From assembly GCA_903632075.3 (NCBI GenBank), contig CAHIKZ030005440.1, positions 794,501 to 858,500 on the forward strand: a stretch of DNA of 64,000 bases, written 5' to 3'. This document shows, piece after piece, positions 44,291-54,990 of this stretch. The notes beneath the pieces were generated by a model. It was not told the origin of the DNA and ran no database searches. It was given only the letters and a program-made list of their open reading frames with translations. Position numbers and translations under genes: made by a program. How positions within the stretch are numbered: the stretch's first letter is position 1; every line of letters starts with the position of its first letter. Source of the DNA: Acanthosepion pharaonis (Eukaryota; Mollusca; Cephalopoda; Sepiida; Sepiidae).

Positions 44291-44445
44291 GACTTTTTTG
44301 AAAAATAATTGGTTTCCTGTATGATTTCGATGAAATTTTTGTTACTAAATAATGAAGAATGCGTTTGATTCAGTTTATTTAAAAAAAAAAAAAAATTCAC
44401 TCTCAACACGAAATTTATAAAATTGTATACAACTATGTACTATGT

Positions 44446-44508
44446 TTTTCTAGAGACTTCTAGAACTTTCTGGAACCTTCTAGAAATTCCTGAAGCCTTC
44501 TAGAATTC
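44446..44508. promoter_or_regulatory. Cluster of heat-shock-element-like sites
   Basis: TTCTAGAA at 44458, TTCTGGAA at 44468, TTCTAGAA at 44478, TTCCTGAA at 44487 and TTCTAGAA at 44498. TTCnnGAA is the HSF-binding core, and the 9-11 bp spacing puts the sites on one helix face. No downstream heat-shock gene was identified, so this could equally be a short tandem repeat. 44509-44794 contains a short ATCT run and nothing else recognised. Confidence 0.45.
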
Positions 44509-44794
44509 GTTTCTTTGTACGTTTGTATATAATGGCGGGGTGTTGAGGAAAAGACAAAATATTCAAGAAGGTGTAAGATGGCGGGTGATGTTGCTTTTCT
44601 ATCTATCTATCTATCTATCTATCTTTCGCAGATCATTTCTATAGGTGTATGAGCCCAAATTTTATATCCTTGTGGCAAACATGAGATGAGAAATTAGATA
44701 ATCTTTTCGTTTAGAGAATTTACCACAGACCAGACACATTGAAAATGGAAGCCAATAAACTTTTTTTTGTAAATGAATGTAAGGGGAATAGAAA

Positions 44795-44905
44795 CTGGAG
44801 AAATGTTGTTTACAGTTACAAATGGCAGGATGCTGTGGAGAGCCATAATCGACCAGGCCGTGATGGGACATAAAAGAAGAAGCTGGTCGATTTATGTAAC
44901 ATCTT
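44795..44905 (+). mobile_element. LINE 3'-end fragment
   Basis: GCTGTGGAGAGCCATAATCG, then GTGATGGGACATAAAAGAAG encodes LWRAIIDQAVMGH, the C-terminal block of the RTE-like LINE, with an AAG-type tail. 44906-45299 has no recognised feature. Confidence 0.5.
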
Positions 44906-45299
44906 TCTTTATCTACCAGCTACTTATACAGAAAAAAGTAGACGTATTGAAAAAAATGGTGGCAAATGAATAAAAACACACACAGCAAGGAAAAAACAGT
45001 CTCAGAAAAAATAGTCCAGAAATTGATACAAAAACAATAAGGAATGAATCTCAAAGAAAGAATTCTGTCCTCACGTTTTTGGCACGGGGTTGTGTGGTGG
45101 GGAACTAAAAAAAGAAACGAATTTCCAAAGTCTAAATTTCCTTTCGTTGTTTTTTTGTCGTTATGCCTTGTCAACTTGTTTTTATTTTTCCCGTCTATTT
45201 TATTTTTTTACCATTATTCTCGTTTGTTTTTTTTTCATCTTTTTTATTCTACAGCTCAATCTAGCATTGCATATTCTTTACAAACAACACTTAACCTCC

Positions 45300-45560
45300 T
45301 TTGCTAGCACTTATTGGCCAACTTCAACCAGAGACCGCACCTAACATCCTTTGCACTCAGTTGAAACAAACAAAAGAGAGATCAGCTATGCAATGTCAAT
45401 CTTGCTATGTGGCGGTGAATAAAGGACGATTATTTCACAGGCTAAGAGGAGATTAGATACAACAAAGATAGGATTCTACAGAAGGATGCTGAGAATGCCA
45501 TGTAAATATAGAACTACACACGGAAGTCAACACCGAGTGACGAAAGTCTGTTTCCGGCTC
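45300..45560 (+). pseudogene. LINE RT thumb fragment
   Basis: Frames read an SILLCGGE-type equivalent of SVLLYGSECWTI, then ISQAKRRLDTTKIGFYRRML and RMPCKYR. This is the post-palm region that became the 105-bp satellite. The ACCGCACCTAACATCCTTTG phrase near 45330 recurs at 46305. Confidence 0.6.
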
Positions 45561-45571
45561 GACCGCAAACT

Positions 45572-45618
<47 letters not shown>

Positions 45619-45627
45619 CAGTGCATA

Positions 45628-45686
<59 letters not shown>

Positions 45687-45716
45687 ACAGTATCTATCTA
45701 TCTATCTATCTATCTA

Positions 45717-45752
<36 letters not shown>

Positions 45753-45761
45753 CAGTGCATA

Positions 45762-45809
<48 letters not shown>

Positions 45810-45818
45810 CAGTGCATA

Positions 45819-45865
<47 letters not shown>

Positions 45866-45875
45866 ACAGTGCTTA

Positions 45876-45935
<60 letters not shown>

Positions 45936-45946
45936 CAGTATCTATA

Positions 45947-46017
<71 letters not shown>

Positions 46018-46027
46018 ACAGTGCTTA

Positions 46028-46079
<52 letters not shown>

Positions 46080-46088
46080 CAGTGCATA

Positions 46089-46140
<52 letters not shown>

Positions 46141-46149
46141 CAGTGCATA

Positions 46150-46212
<63 letters not shown>

Positions 46213-46255
46213 ACAGTGCTTAATCTATCTATCTATCTATCTATCTATCTCAGTC
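45572..46255. repeat. Compound (ATCT)n array
   Basis: ATCT runs are separated by CAGTGCATAA, CAGTGCTTAA and CAGTATCTA spacers that recur many times. All Tyr-Leu-Ser-Ile frames are artefacts. Confidence 0.95.
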
Positions 46256-46429
46256 CACCTCTTATTTTCAACACTTCACTTTCCTTGCTAGGACCAACCA
46301 GAGGCAGCACCTAACATCCTTTGCGCTTGTTACCAAATAAAATTCCAAAGGAAAAAATATCCGCATCTTCCGATGACAAAAAGTACCCAATACAGAGAAT
46401 AAATCCGAGCAGAAAGTCTTAAACAAAGT

Positions 46430-46650
46430 TCCAAGATGAGTGAGCGCCTGAGAATCCAAGGGACTGTAAGCTTGGATGCGCCGGTGGTAACGACACAGAA
46501 TTTGAAATCGGAGAGTCGAGTTACAATTCTACTAGGGTTCATTGCATTTATTTACGCGCAAGTACCCGTGGGAAAGGTACGAATCTACCTCTTCTCTCTC
46601 CAACTATATGCTGGGCCCACCCCAAGTAGTACCTCTTCTTCGAGTATGAG
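46430..46650 (+). mobile_element. 5S-SINE family, tRNA-like segment and tail
   Basis: CTTGGATGCGCCGGTGGTAA, a GAGAGTCGAGTTACAATTC B-box relative, and TACCCGTGGGAAAGGTACGA. The 5S head is absent. 46651-46978 has a further weak tail-like piece near 46865 (GGGAATGGTATGGATCTACC) and no gene. Confidence 0.5.
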
Positions 46651-46978
46651 CTATGGTTATTACCCGGCGCCTGAGGCGTTCCCAAAAAGGGATGTGTCGC
46701 GAGGGCTTGAGCAATTTTACAACGGTATTGCCCGTAAACCCACTTTAAACCTCGGCTATGTGTCACAACCGGTAGTGACCTGGGTGCGCTGAAAAATCCA
46801 CTTCCCTGGCACTTTCAAAATAATATTGAAAATAATATTTAAAAATAATATTAAGCTGAAACCCCACTGGGAATGGTATGGATCTACCTTATGCGTATTA
46901 GCCCGAATTCATCGACAGGGCAGAGTAAGTCTAGCAGAGTAATATTTTAAAAAAAATTGTATTTTCCTCTGACTTCCT

Positions 46979-47072
46979 CATTTTGACCTTAAGGTCAGAT
47001 GGTAGACAAAACAAAGGAAGTCATTTTTGACTTCCTTTGTTTTGTCTACCATCTGACCTTAAGGTCAAAATG
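46979..47072. repeat. Perfect 45-bp inverted repeat, 4-nt loop
   Basis: Arms 46979-47023 and 47028-47072 pair without a mismatch around TTTT. Each arm contains the palindrome TGACCTTAAGGTCA. The phrase TGACTTCCT occurs just left of the left arm and again at the start of the right arm, pointing to a template-switch origin. 47073-47884 holds no recognised feature. Confidence 0.95.
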
Positions 47073-47884
47073 GGGTAGCGTGGAAACGTTAGAGAGATAG
47101 TTATTTCACTGAGTAAGTTTTTACATATCGAAGAGATCAGACGTAGTTATTTCGTCTTCCGGGGAACTTGCTGCCCAGTGGGGGCGATAGAGCGACCCAC
47201 CGCCTAGTTAAAAATATACATGTCGACGTATTTTATAAAGTAATAAATCAAAATCCCTTTTGTTAAATTTCTCATTTTATCTCTGAATTAAAACAACTAG
47301 CGTTCATTCGGCAAAGAGAAGAAAGAAAAGTAAGAAAGAAAAGAGAAGAGAACATTATTATGATCGCCTCAAGACCGTCAACTCAAAAAGCTCCCGAGAA
47401 GAGAGCGAGGTATAGAACACAAGCATTATCAGGGTCCCAAGGCAGTGTTTTGTGACCCTTACGATCTTATCATCATTTTCTTTTTTTTACCTACATTTAT
47501 ATACGTTGCAAATTAAACTAAGCACAACTGATTATTAAAAGATTAAAAAAATTTGCGGATTTCGACGCCAACTATTTTTTTTTCGTACAAATTCGTAAAT
47601 TTGTTTTGCTCATGTTAAGTCCCGAAAAAACACTATATAAAATTCACCATTTTTGATCCATACTGTTGAATGTGTTAAAATTCTTCAACTTTTGAATAAG
47701 AAAAACGTTAAAAATTGCCGCAAAACATTGTTGATTTAAGATGGAATAATCTATTATGACATGTCTCTAATTTATATTTACATACATTGTATTTCTTTTC
47801 AATTTTTTTAGTTGAATTGTTCATCTATATTGCATATGATCCATTATTGTACATAATTCGGTTACAATAAAATGTAAAACATTA

Positions 47885-48312
47885 TTACTACCCATATACA
47901 ATATTCGGACTGTTGTCCTCATCTTTGTTGCCATATTCACGACGGTTCGACCGTTGTACACTACGGCCTTCTTCAGGGTCTGTCTATATTTCTGAGATGA
48001 TGCATTGTAAATATTTACACTATTTACATAGTTCGGACTGTTATCCTCGTCTTTATTGTCATATTCACGACGTTTCGACCATTGTACTCTCAGGCCTTCA
48101 TCAGGATCTGTCTATATTTCTGAAATGAGTTTTAACTATTTACTCTATATACATTGTTCGGACTGTTGTCCTCATCTATATTCACAACGTTTCGGCCGTT
48201 GTACGCTCCGGCCTTCTTCAGGATCTGTCTATATTTCTGAGATGAGTTTTTTTTTTTAGTTTTTTACACTATTTACATTGTTCGGACTGTTGTCCTCATC
48301 TTGTTGTCATGT
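47885..48312 (-). repeat. Four tandem PLE tail units, inverted
   Basis: The plus strand repeats ATTCGGACTGTTGTCCTCAT, CACGACG-TTCGACCGTTGT, CGGCCTTCTTCAGG and CTGTCTATATTTCTGAGATG about every 115-130 bp. The inverse equals the unit of 7236-8240. The last unit is truncated at 48312. Confidence 0.75.
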
Positions 48313-48429
48313 TCACGAGCTCTGGTAAAAAAATGGTTACTAATAGATTAGGTTTGTAAGTCCCTAAAATTCATTCACTGATGTCTCCAAGTAGACATAG
48401 ATTCGGTTACCTTTGCAATAGCCCTGAGT

Positions 48430-48612
48430 AGGAATCCTCCTCTTCTCCCCATTTATGGGTTATAGTCGGTTTGTATCTGGAATAATTCTTGCTTCTCAAA
48501 AAATTGTTAATTCAATATTCAATCGAAAAAAATATTATTTTTATAATCTAAAATGTGTTTCTGCTTTAAATAACCCACAAAAGGTTGATAAGCCGTAAAA
48601 CAAAATAGTCAG
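48430..48612 (+). mobile_element. 5S-SINE family tail
   Basis: CCCATTTATGGGTTATAG, an AT-rich run and TAAATAACCCACAAAAGG parallel 110-256. 48613-49423 is unique AT-rich sequence with no recognised gene. Confidence 0.4.
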
Positions 48613-49422
48613 TCTGCTTCGGTCGCTATCTTTGAGAAATAAAAGTGACACTAAATTCATACTATACATTTTAAAACGTGATCTTGATTTGCTTTCAAGT
48701 CCAAGTGACATCTATTCTTTAGGTCTACGAGTTAAGAGCTATACACCAAGGGCACTTCATACCATTTCCACAGAGTCAAATCATCCTCATTTCCTCTGTA
48801 TTCGAAATGTGAGTTGAAAGTTTAATTCACACAACCCAAGAACTGCTCATTTCTTAAACAAAATCCTGCGCGAATGCTCCTTTTCAGGTCGAGGGTCAAT
48901 CGTTATCTATCCTTCTTATCCTCATAGTCTTCACTTCCTACCACCTCCTCTTTCATTCATTTCACACACCTCTGCTATCATAGCTATTTTAACAGTAACC
49001 CTCTACACTACAGTCTTGCTCTCTCCAACTCAATGTTTCCCTTAATATATGGATATTTTATAAAAGCAAGTAAAAGATTTTCTAACTAAATAATCTCTTA
49101 GTTTTATTGACTTTTTAAATTTACTGTTCAGAGAAGATTCTGAGTAAATGTTTTTTTTTGTTTAAAAAAAAAATTATTTAAATTTTGCAGTTAAGTAATA
49201 TAAATATTAAGGGATGAAAATTTAATTTTTCGAAATTTAATAAAATTGAGTGGACGTGGGGTGGTTTGTATGTGGACGGGGGGGGAATGATGTAAAGAAA
49301 AATATTTTTACCATGATTTTCTAAAAAAACAATTTCATTCGTTTGTGAATGAAACCTGAATGTTACAGTGAAACCTGACAATTATTTGATTTTTGCAAGA
49401 ATTTTTAAAACATTGTGTTTTT

Positions 49423-49423
<1 letters not shown>

Positions 49424-49458
<35 letters not shown>
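49424..49458. repeat. Poly(A) tract
   Basis: About 35 uninterrupted A residues. No associated retrocopy was recognised. 49459-49609 is unassigned. Confidence 0.9.
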
Positions 49459-49464
<6 letters not shown>

Positions 49465-49609
49465 AACAACAACAAAAAAGAAACGTTAAAATGTCTCATA
49501 TTAATCTTTGGCCTATGCGCTGACGCAAGAAAAACAATTTTTAACCAAAATTTCGAACGTGCTAGAAAGAATTAAAAAAATAATTAAATAATAAAACTAC
49601 TTTGGTCTT

Positions 49610-49800
49610 TCCTCTTAATAATAACAAACACTTTTGGCGATAAAGCATTTTTTCATCATGGTAAACTCTTTTGTCAGCGAATTAGTGGAGGTTCCTACTT
49701 TTATAAATAAAGCTTTCCTAGCAGTTTAAATAGCTCTTCGTGTCGTACCGTATCAAAAGCGTTTGCATATTTTCTAAAAATTTATATTTGCTACTGGATA
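49610..49800 (-). pseudogene. LINE RT fragment, palm start
   Basis: The minus strand reads YANAFDTVRHEELFKLLGKA, then LFIKVGTSTNSLTKEFTMMK. AFDTVRH is RT motif A of non-LTR elements. It is truncated on both sides. Confidence 0.6.
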
Positions 49801-49984
49801 TAAAACCGTATTATGCAAATTAAGCTTTTTTATTATATATTCAAAATGGCCGTCATATAACTGTCTGAATAATCGGTTTTTAGGAAATTGTCGTTATCTT
49901 ATCATCTTAGGATTGTGTTTACGAAAAAAGCAAATTTCTTCTGTCTGAGAGCGAACATTTCCGAAAACATAAAGTCAGTGAAAT

Positions 49985-50265
49985 ATCATTTTATTCTAAT
50001 TTATAAATTTAAGTTTCGATTTATGAAGGTGTTTAAGCTTCTTCATAAATCTTCTTAGCTTGTCTATGAAGAAAATTGTGGCAAAAGGGAGAAGAATCAG
50101 AAAAACATCTGCAACAGATTTTGAAAATTTTTGGGTGATATTTCCGTCAGGCGTAGAAGAGAATTCTGTACTCATAATTTTAATCTGCGTGATTAGCTTT
50201 GAAAAAAAAAAAAAAAGAAGCCAAAATAGCTTCGTGTTTCTTCTCAAACAAGACAAAAATAATTT
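49985..50265 (+). repeat. LINE-associated repeat, shared with 50900-51115
   Basis: AACATCTGCAACAGATTTTG, TTGGGTGATATTTCCGTC and TTCGTGTTTCTTCTCAAA recur in diverged form at 50915-51100. Probably untranslated or linker sequence of the adjacent LINE remnant. Confidence 0.35.
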
Positions 50266-50319
50266 AAGTTGGTTAAAACACTGAACTTTTTAAAAATAGT
50301 ATTTGTCAAATTATGTTTT

Positions 50320-50640
50320 CGTTTCCATAAAATTTCAGATCGTTATTTCAAAGAGAATTTAGGATTCATTATTGGCAACCAAAATCTTGATCGCATAAAA
50401 TATGCAGATGACACTGTGTTGATAGCAGACATGGAAAGAAAGCGACAAAAGCTCCTATAGTTCAAAATGGAAATCGGAGATAACAAAATCAAAAAGTACT
50501 GAAATTTAAATACGTGGGAAATGTTTTAAGAGAGGGTGAAAAGTATGACACTGAAATCCGAAGAGGGATTGGGATAGCCAAGGATGCATTAAACGCACTT
50601 TGGAATTAGCTATTCTGATGTGAATCATAAGGATGCTCTC
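50320..50640 (+). pseudogene. LINE RT fragment with YADDTVLIAD
   Basis: LGFIIGNQNLDRIKYADDTV then LIADMERKRQKLL, with the intact YADD catalytic box of the RT. A stop follows, then KYVGNVLREGEKYDTEIRRG in another frame and an AKDALN block. Same family as 20755-21660. Confidence 0.75.
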
Positions 50641-50749
50641 AAATGATTAAAAGAAAGAGGTCTCGTTTAGGAAGCGTTAAAATTCACAAGCCATTCCTTG
50701 CCCCAGTTAACAACATGATGTAGGTGATTTTGGTGTTCTGCTGCTAATT

Positions 50750-51115
50750 TGACTTTATCAAACAAATTAAACTTACTATTGATTTACTATTTAAGTTTGA
50801 AAACCGAATGTAGAATTCGTTCCAAGGAATATTTTGGGAAATTTTTGGCGTATTGGGATAGCCGAAGATGCAATCCAGTTGCTAAACAGAGTATTAAGAA
50901 ACAGGAAAAACTTCTGCAACATATTTTGCAAAGCTTGGCTGATATTTCGGTCATCTCTAGAAGAGAAATCGGTATTCATAATTTTATTCTCCTTGATTTG
51001 ATATGAAAACAAACAAACAAAAAAAAAAACAACAAAAAAAAAACAACAAAAAAAACAAAACAAAACAAACGAAATAGATTCGTGTTTCTTCTCAAAGAAA
51101 ATAAAAATAAGATGC
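50750..51115 (+). pseudogene. LINE fragment, RT downstream region
   Basis: TATTGGGATAGCCGAAGATG and AGAGTATTAAGAAACAGG correspond to the block before YGSECWTI. It is followed by the repeat shared with 49985-50265 and a (CAAA)n run at 51010-51072. Confidence 0.45.
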
Positions 51116-51299
51116 TTTAAACGCAATTTGGCACTAACCATGCTGATAGAAACGAGAAAGGATTCTTTCAGACGATTATTAGTAGGCGTTCTTGTTTTGG
51201 AGGAATTACAATTCACAAGCCATTCCTTGCCCCATTTAATGTAGGTTATTTTGTTTGGTTTCGTTTGATTTGTTTTAAGGCATATCAACAGGTTATATA

Positions 51300-51757
51300 C
51301 CGTATATATGAACACTAATGGGTCAGTCCCAATACTCATAAATATGTTGGACACTATTGTAAGTGGGGGGTAATATGCTGTCTAAGCTGGCAGCGTGGGA
51401 AGCTCTTGCTGTGTCAAACTCTCTACCTTTGGGCAGAGACGAACCCGGACGAGACTTTGCCCTTCGGCATAGCCTCGTCCATAGAGATAGACAGATACCC
51501 TAACTATGCGCGTATACGGGGTCTACGGACAATTTTTGCCCGATCCCACGGTTTCCATTCCCCCACATTAAATTTGGTAAAATTCGTAATGTGCTGTGTA
51601 AGTAGTCACCCCTAGCAGTGGTTTACCTACTTCACGCCGCTGGCGAGTATTGTATTTTGTTGATGTTATAAAGATTACTATTTCATTTCCAACCTCCGTT
51701 TTGGTTATACCTCATACAGTAACCCTTTCTAGGTTACAACAAAACCTAAATGGGGGG
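51300..51757 (+). mobile_element. LTR-element internal 3' part with 200-bp extra segment
   Basis: It matches 43765-43985 but contains an additional 200 bp (51387-51586) bounded by imperfect 16-bp direct repeats (TAATATGCTGTCTAAG and TAATGTGCTGTGTAAG). The extra part has a strong potential stem (GGACGAG/CTCGTCC). The right end, AACCTAAATGGGGGG, is a polypurine tract abutting the LTR. Neither gag nor pol is recognisable. Confidence 0.5.
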
Positions 51758-52108
51758 TGTTAGGGGACTTTACCCATAATAACATAATGGACTATTCCAT
51801 ATGTAATAAATACTGCGCCTCAAGAGGAAGCAGGGAGTTCAGTCTGAAGTCTGGAGTGAGGTCCGTCAGGAGTCTGTCAGTCAGTCAGTCAGAGCGAGCG
51901 AGCCAGTCAGTCGAGTCAGAGGCAGTCCGAAACAGAGTCACGTTCAGACAATTACTACTAAACCTGATTGTTCGTACTAACACTTTCTACTTCTCTGTAT
52001 ATATTCCTGTTTGTAATATATCTGTGTTATTCCATATCCGTGTTCGAGTTCTTCTTCATTGGTTCTACTTTGGACTATCACCGTGGTACAAGGAACCGGA
52101 CCATAACA
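51758..52108 (+). mobile_element. Long terminal repeat, 351 bp
   Basis: It starts TGTTAGGGG and ends CCATAACA, giving the TGTTA/TAACA inverted ends expected of an LTR. It is preceded by a polypurine tract. An AATAAA-type signal (GTAATAAATAC) lies near 51805, and a (CAGT)-rich patch near 51880. Immediately downstream is the 400-bp dispersed repeat, so this is a 3' LTR with the internal region on its left. Gypsy-like is likely but unproven. Confidence 0.6.
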
Positions 52109-52570
52109 ATTGGTTAATTAATGCCGACAAGATTTTTATTGCAGGTAATATTTTTTTCAAAAATATATAGTTGGTAATATTTTTTTCCTCCAAAAATGTA
52201 TTGCTGGTAATAATGTATTGCTGGTAATAATTTTTTTCTTCAAAATTCATTGCTGGTAATAATTTTTTACAAAAATGTATTGCTGGTATTAAAACCTATT
52301 TTTGCACGTTTTGACATCAGTTTGGGGTTAACTATTTTCCCATAGCTGGGACCCCTACAATCCCTGGTAAAGGTGGTCCTGGGAACACCAGCAATTAAGA
52401 GGTTGTTCCACGCTCTTCAAATATTTCCTGATCAGAGGTCTTGGTTTTGGGGCAGTTTATCATCTTACCCAGAACGCCTCATTTGTGGGGAATCTTACTC
52501 CTCTGCAGAGGAGGTGCAGTTGGCGTATTCTGAGACCCCAGCTGCCAGGGCGTGGTTATTTTGGAGATCA
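52109..52570 (+). repeat. 400-bp dispersed repeat, copy 2
   Basis: TTAATTAATGCCGACAAGAT, four loose TATTGCTGGTAATAATTTTT units, TCCTGGGAACACCAGCAATT and TCCTGATCAGAGGTCTTG parallel 18530-18931. It extends further right (CTCTGCAGAGGAGGTGCAGT). Confidence 0.65.
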
Positions 52571-52599
52571 ACTGCCAGTTTGACTTTTTTTTAACATGA

Positions 52600-52944
52600 T
52601 CAAACTTACTAGTGTTTTAATTTTATTTTTAATTTTGAAAACAACATCGTTCCAGAATGTTTTTGGCAATTTGTTGTGTATCGGGATATTCAAAGATGCC
52701 TTCCAATTGCTAAGTAGGGCATTAATAATAATAATAATAAACTTCGCTAGAAACAAGAAAATGAATATTAAACCGCTTTGTGATATATGTCCACCTGCAT
52801 GGTAGTGAGCGCTGGGCAATATCCTCAAAGATGAAAAAGAGACTTGAAGCAACAGAAATGTGGTTCTACAGAAGGATTCTGAGAATACAATCAAACATGG
52901 GAGCAAGGATGAAGTTTTAGAGAAAAACAAATAGGAAACTTATA
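52600..52944 (+). pseudogene. LINE RT fragment, left of nested mariner
   Basis: It encodes VFGNLLCIGIFKDAFQLLSR, a TAA microsatellite, then broken WAISSKMKKRLEATEMWFYR and RILRIQ. The RTE-like LINE continues at 53499 on the other side of the mariner-like element. Confidence 0.65.
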
Positions 52945-53498
52945 AAGGGTGTTTCAATAGATTTTAAATGTGAATTAAGTTTAATTGTCTAATGATTTTT
53001 TTCTTTTACTTTCAGATTTAACAACTTAAGTCTTTGGCAATTGCAACCGTGGAAAGATTAACAATCAAACAACGTGTTAAAGTTATCGAAGCCTATTACG
53101 AATATGGACGTTCAAACAGAAATGCAATAAGATGTTCCCAGGTCGCATCATCTCTAAAAAACAGCGAAGTCAACTGGCCACAACGATCGTGTGACTTGAC
53201 GCCTTTAGATTTCTTCCTTTGGGTTCATCTCAAAAGTAAGGTCTATGCCAACAAGCCAACAATAATTCAACAGCTGAAGGATGACATAAGGCATATTGGT
53301 GAGATCGAGGTGCAACTATACAGAGACGTCATCAAAAATTGTGACCATCGAGGGGAGGTCTACATTTGGGCGATATTATTTTTCACACATAATTGACATG
53401 ACTTAAATAACAGGATCCAATAAAGAAAAAATAAATTTTCACCAATAATACTGATTTATTTACTGCTGAATTTGATCCGTTTTAATGAAACACCCTAT
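52945..53498 (+). mobile_element. mariner-like element, internally deleted, nested in LINE
   Basis: The ends AGGGTGTTTCAATAGATTTT and the complement of GTTTTAATGAAACACCCT form imperfect inverted repeats in a TA-rich context. The 550-bp length and a joined N-/C-terminal gene show an internal deletion. LINE sequence lies on both sides. Confidence 0.75.
53034..53396 (+). pseudogene. Fused mariner-like transposase N- and C-termini
   Basis: An open 120-codon frame. VERLTIKQRVKVIEAYYEYG and RSNRNAIR form the N-terminal HTH. After about residue 45 it continues with NWPQRSCDLTPLDFFLWVHL and KSKVYANKPTIIQQLKDDIR, the C-terminal region with the third catalytic Asp. The first two catalytic positions are deleted. 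The reading frame across the junction is intact, so a DNA-binding but inactive protein is conceivable. The annotated start is the ATG-like first codon; TTG/ATG context is weak. Confidence 0.7.
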
Positions 53499-53745
53499 AC
53501 ATAACATCAGGAAGAGACAGTTCATGTTTCTAGGGCGCATAATGAGAAAAGAGGGCTTGGAAAGTTTGATACTTACAAGACAGTTTGAAAGCAAGAGCGA
53601 CTGAGGAAAACGATTCATAACATAATGAGCTTAAATAAATGGATGGCGGAACAAGATTTAGGAGAGATAACAGAAAGACGAAATATTTGGAGAGTCATGA
53701 TCACCTAGATTCTGAAATTCCACGCCATAAAATTGAAATTATTCT
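53499..53745 (+). pseudogene. LINE 3' end, right of nested mariner
   Basis: GGGCGCATAATGAGAAAAGA, GGAAAGTTTGATACTTACAA and ATGGATGGCGGAACAAGATT correspond to RAHNEKRGLESLILTRQ, the RTE-like LINE C-terminus. It continues the fragment at 52600-52944. 53746-54249 has no recognised feature. Confidence 0.6.
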
Positions 53746-54249
53746 AGTAAACAAATAGGTAAGCAGAAAACGAATGCTTATTTTTTTCTACGTATCGATA
53801 GCATCGCTAGTGATAAAAGGTATCGATTTATGCCGCTAATCATGTTTGGTTCGCTAACGTTGGAATCTTTGGTTTTTAATTCCAGGTCCGTGCAAATTCT
53901 TTGGTTGCCAAAATTCCCATTGGGAGTTTAATCTGTTCAGTGAAATAAAAAAACAACTTTCTCTTGAATTGGAAGAACTTATATTTCGGTTGGTTTAAAT
54001 TAAATTAATTTATTTCATTTATCCAGTCGAACGACAAAATAAACGTTCCTTTGGGACATCGAAGACGGAATAAAAATTCGCTGTAAGATTTAATGAAGTT
54101 ATCAATGAACAAGAAATAAATTTACCCACAATCATTGAAACTATAGAGAGAAAGAAGGCTACCCACTCAGCGGATAATGTACAATGTCGAATTTTCTGTA
54201 TAAGCAAAAGAGCAAATTGAGAAATTATACATAGGTGCAACGTAGGAAA

Positions 54250-54272
54250 CATGGAAACACACACACACACAC

Positions 54273-54305
<33 letters not shown>
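54250..54305. repeat. CA then TA microsatellite
   Basis: Short CA tract followed by TA units. 54306-54479 is unassigned. Confidence 0.9.
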
Positions 54306-54309
<4 letters not shown>

Positions 54310-54479
54310 GAATTTTAGGACTATTGCTTAAATAAGATATACTAAGTTTCTCTAAAGAATTAATAATTATTTAATTCAAGTCTCTTGGGTAATTCATTTT
54401 AAATTACTTGCGTAATTATATTAAGGACTTATACTACTTTGTGGACTCTTCCACAACAAACTAGTTAACCCCGACTAGG

Positions 54480-54990
54480 AAATGCACTATTCCTGTAATA
54501 ATTTTCCCCATCACAATCTTACAAAGTATATAAAAAGCATTCATTGGTTAATCACCTTCAAACTAGCTCGTTGATTGGTCAATTCCGACCAATCAAACCG
54601 CCTGCACGCGACAAATCTGTTTTCCCGCTCAATATGCTCGGAGCCGCCCACGTGATACACGACCATTATATAAACAGAACACGTGTAAACTCCCTCGAGT
54701 TTCTTTTCATCTCCCTCGCGTCTCATTTACCAAGATGTAATCTTCAAGAACTCCCGTCTTAACTAATGCAGTCAGACGTTAAAGACCATTACCAACATTC
54801 ACGCAAGTACGAACTCTGAAATCTCTTCTGAACTTTTACCAACTTGTATAATACCCAATTCCAAACATAATAAAGAAACTTTATTCTTCTAAACTACAGT
54901 TTAATAATTACTTTCACTTTATGAACTTAGATACAAATATTACCTAATGTAAGAGACACAACTCTGTCTAACCTTTTTACTCAGTATTCA
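54480..54990 (+). promoter_or_regulatory. Promoter-like block, possible LTR
   Basis: CCAAT-type boxes (CATTGGTTAATC, GATTGGTCAA, GACCAATCAAACC), an E-box-like CACGTG, a TATA-like ATTATATAAACAG near 54664 and an ATAATAAAGAAAC poly(A)-like signal near 54868. The order and spacing resemble 29284-29640. Terminal TG/CA ends and target duplication were not found. 54991-55789 has no gene; a C8-10 run at 55463 is notable. Confidence 0.35.

Noticed and set aside
46984..46997. Nuclear hormone receptor element TGACCTTAAGGTCA
   Set aside because: Two half sites occur, but they are everted and lie within a hairpin, with no nearby gene to regulate.
46979..47072. microRNA precursor
   Set aside because: Perfect 45-bp pairing with a 4-nt loop is unlike animal pre-miRNA, which has bulges and a larger loop. 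It is more likely a recent inverted duplication.
51387..51586. snRNA-like gene because of an Sm-site-like CAATTTTTG and strong stems
   Set aside because: It does not match the U1, U2, U4, U5, U6, U11 or U12 layout, and it lies inside an LTR-element copy.
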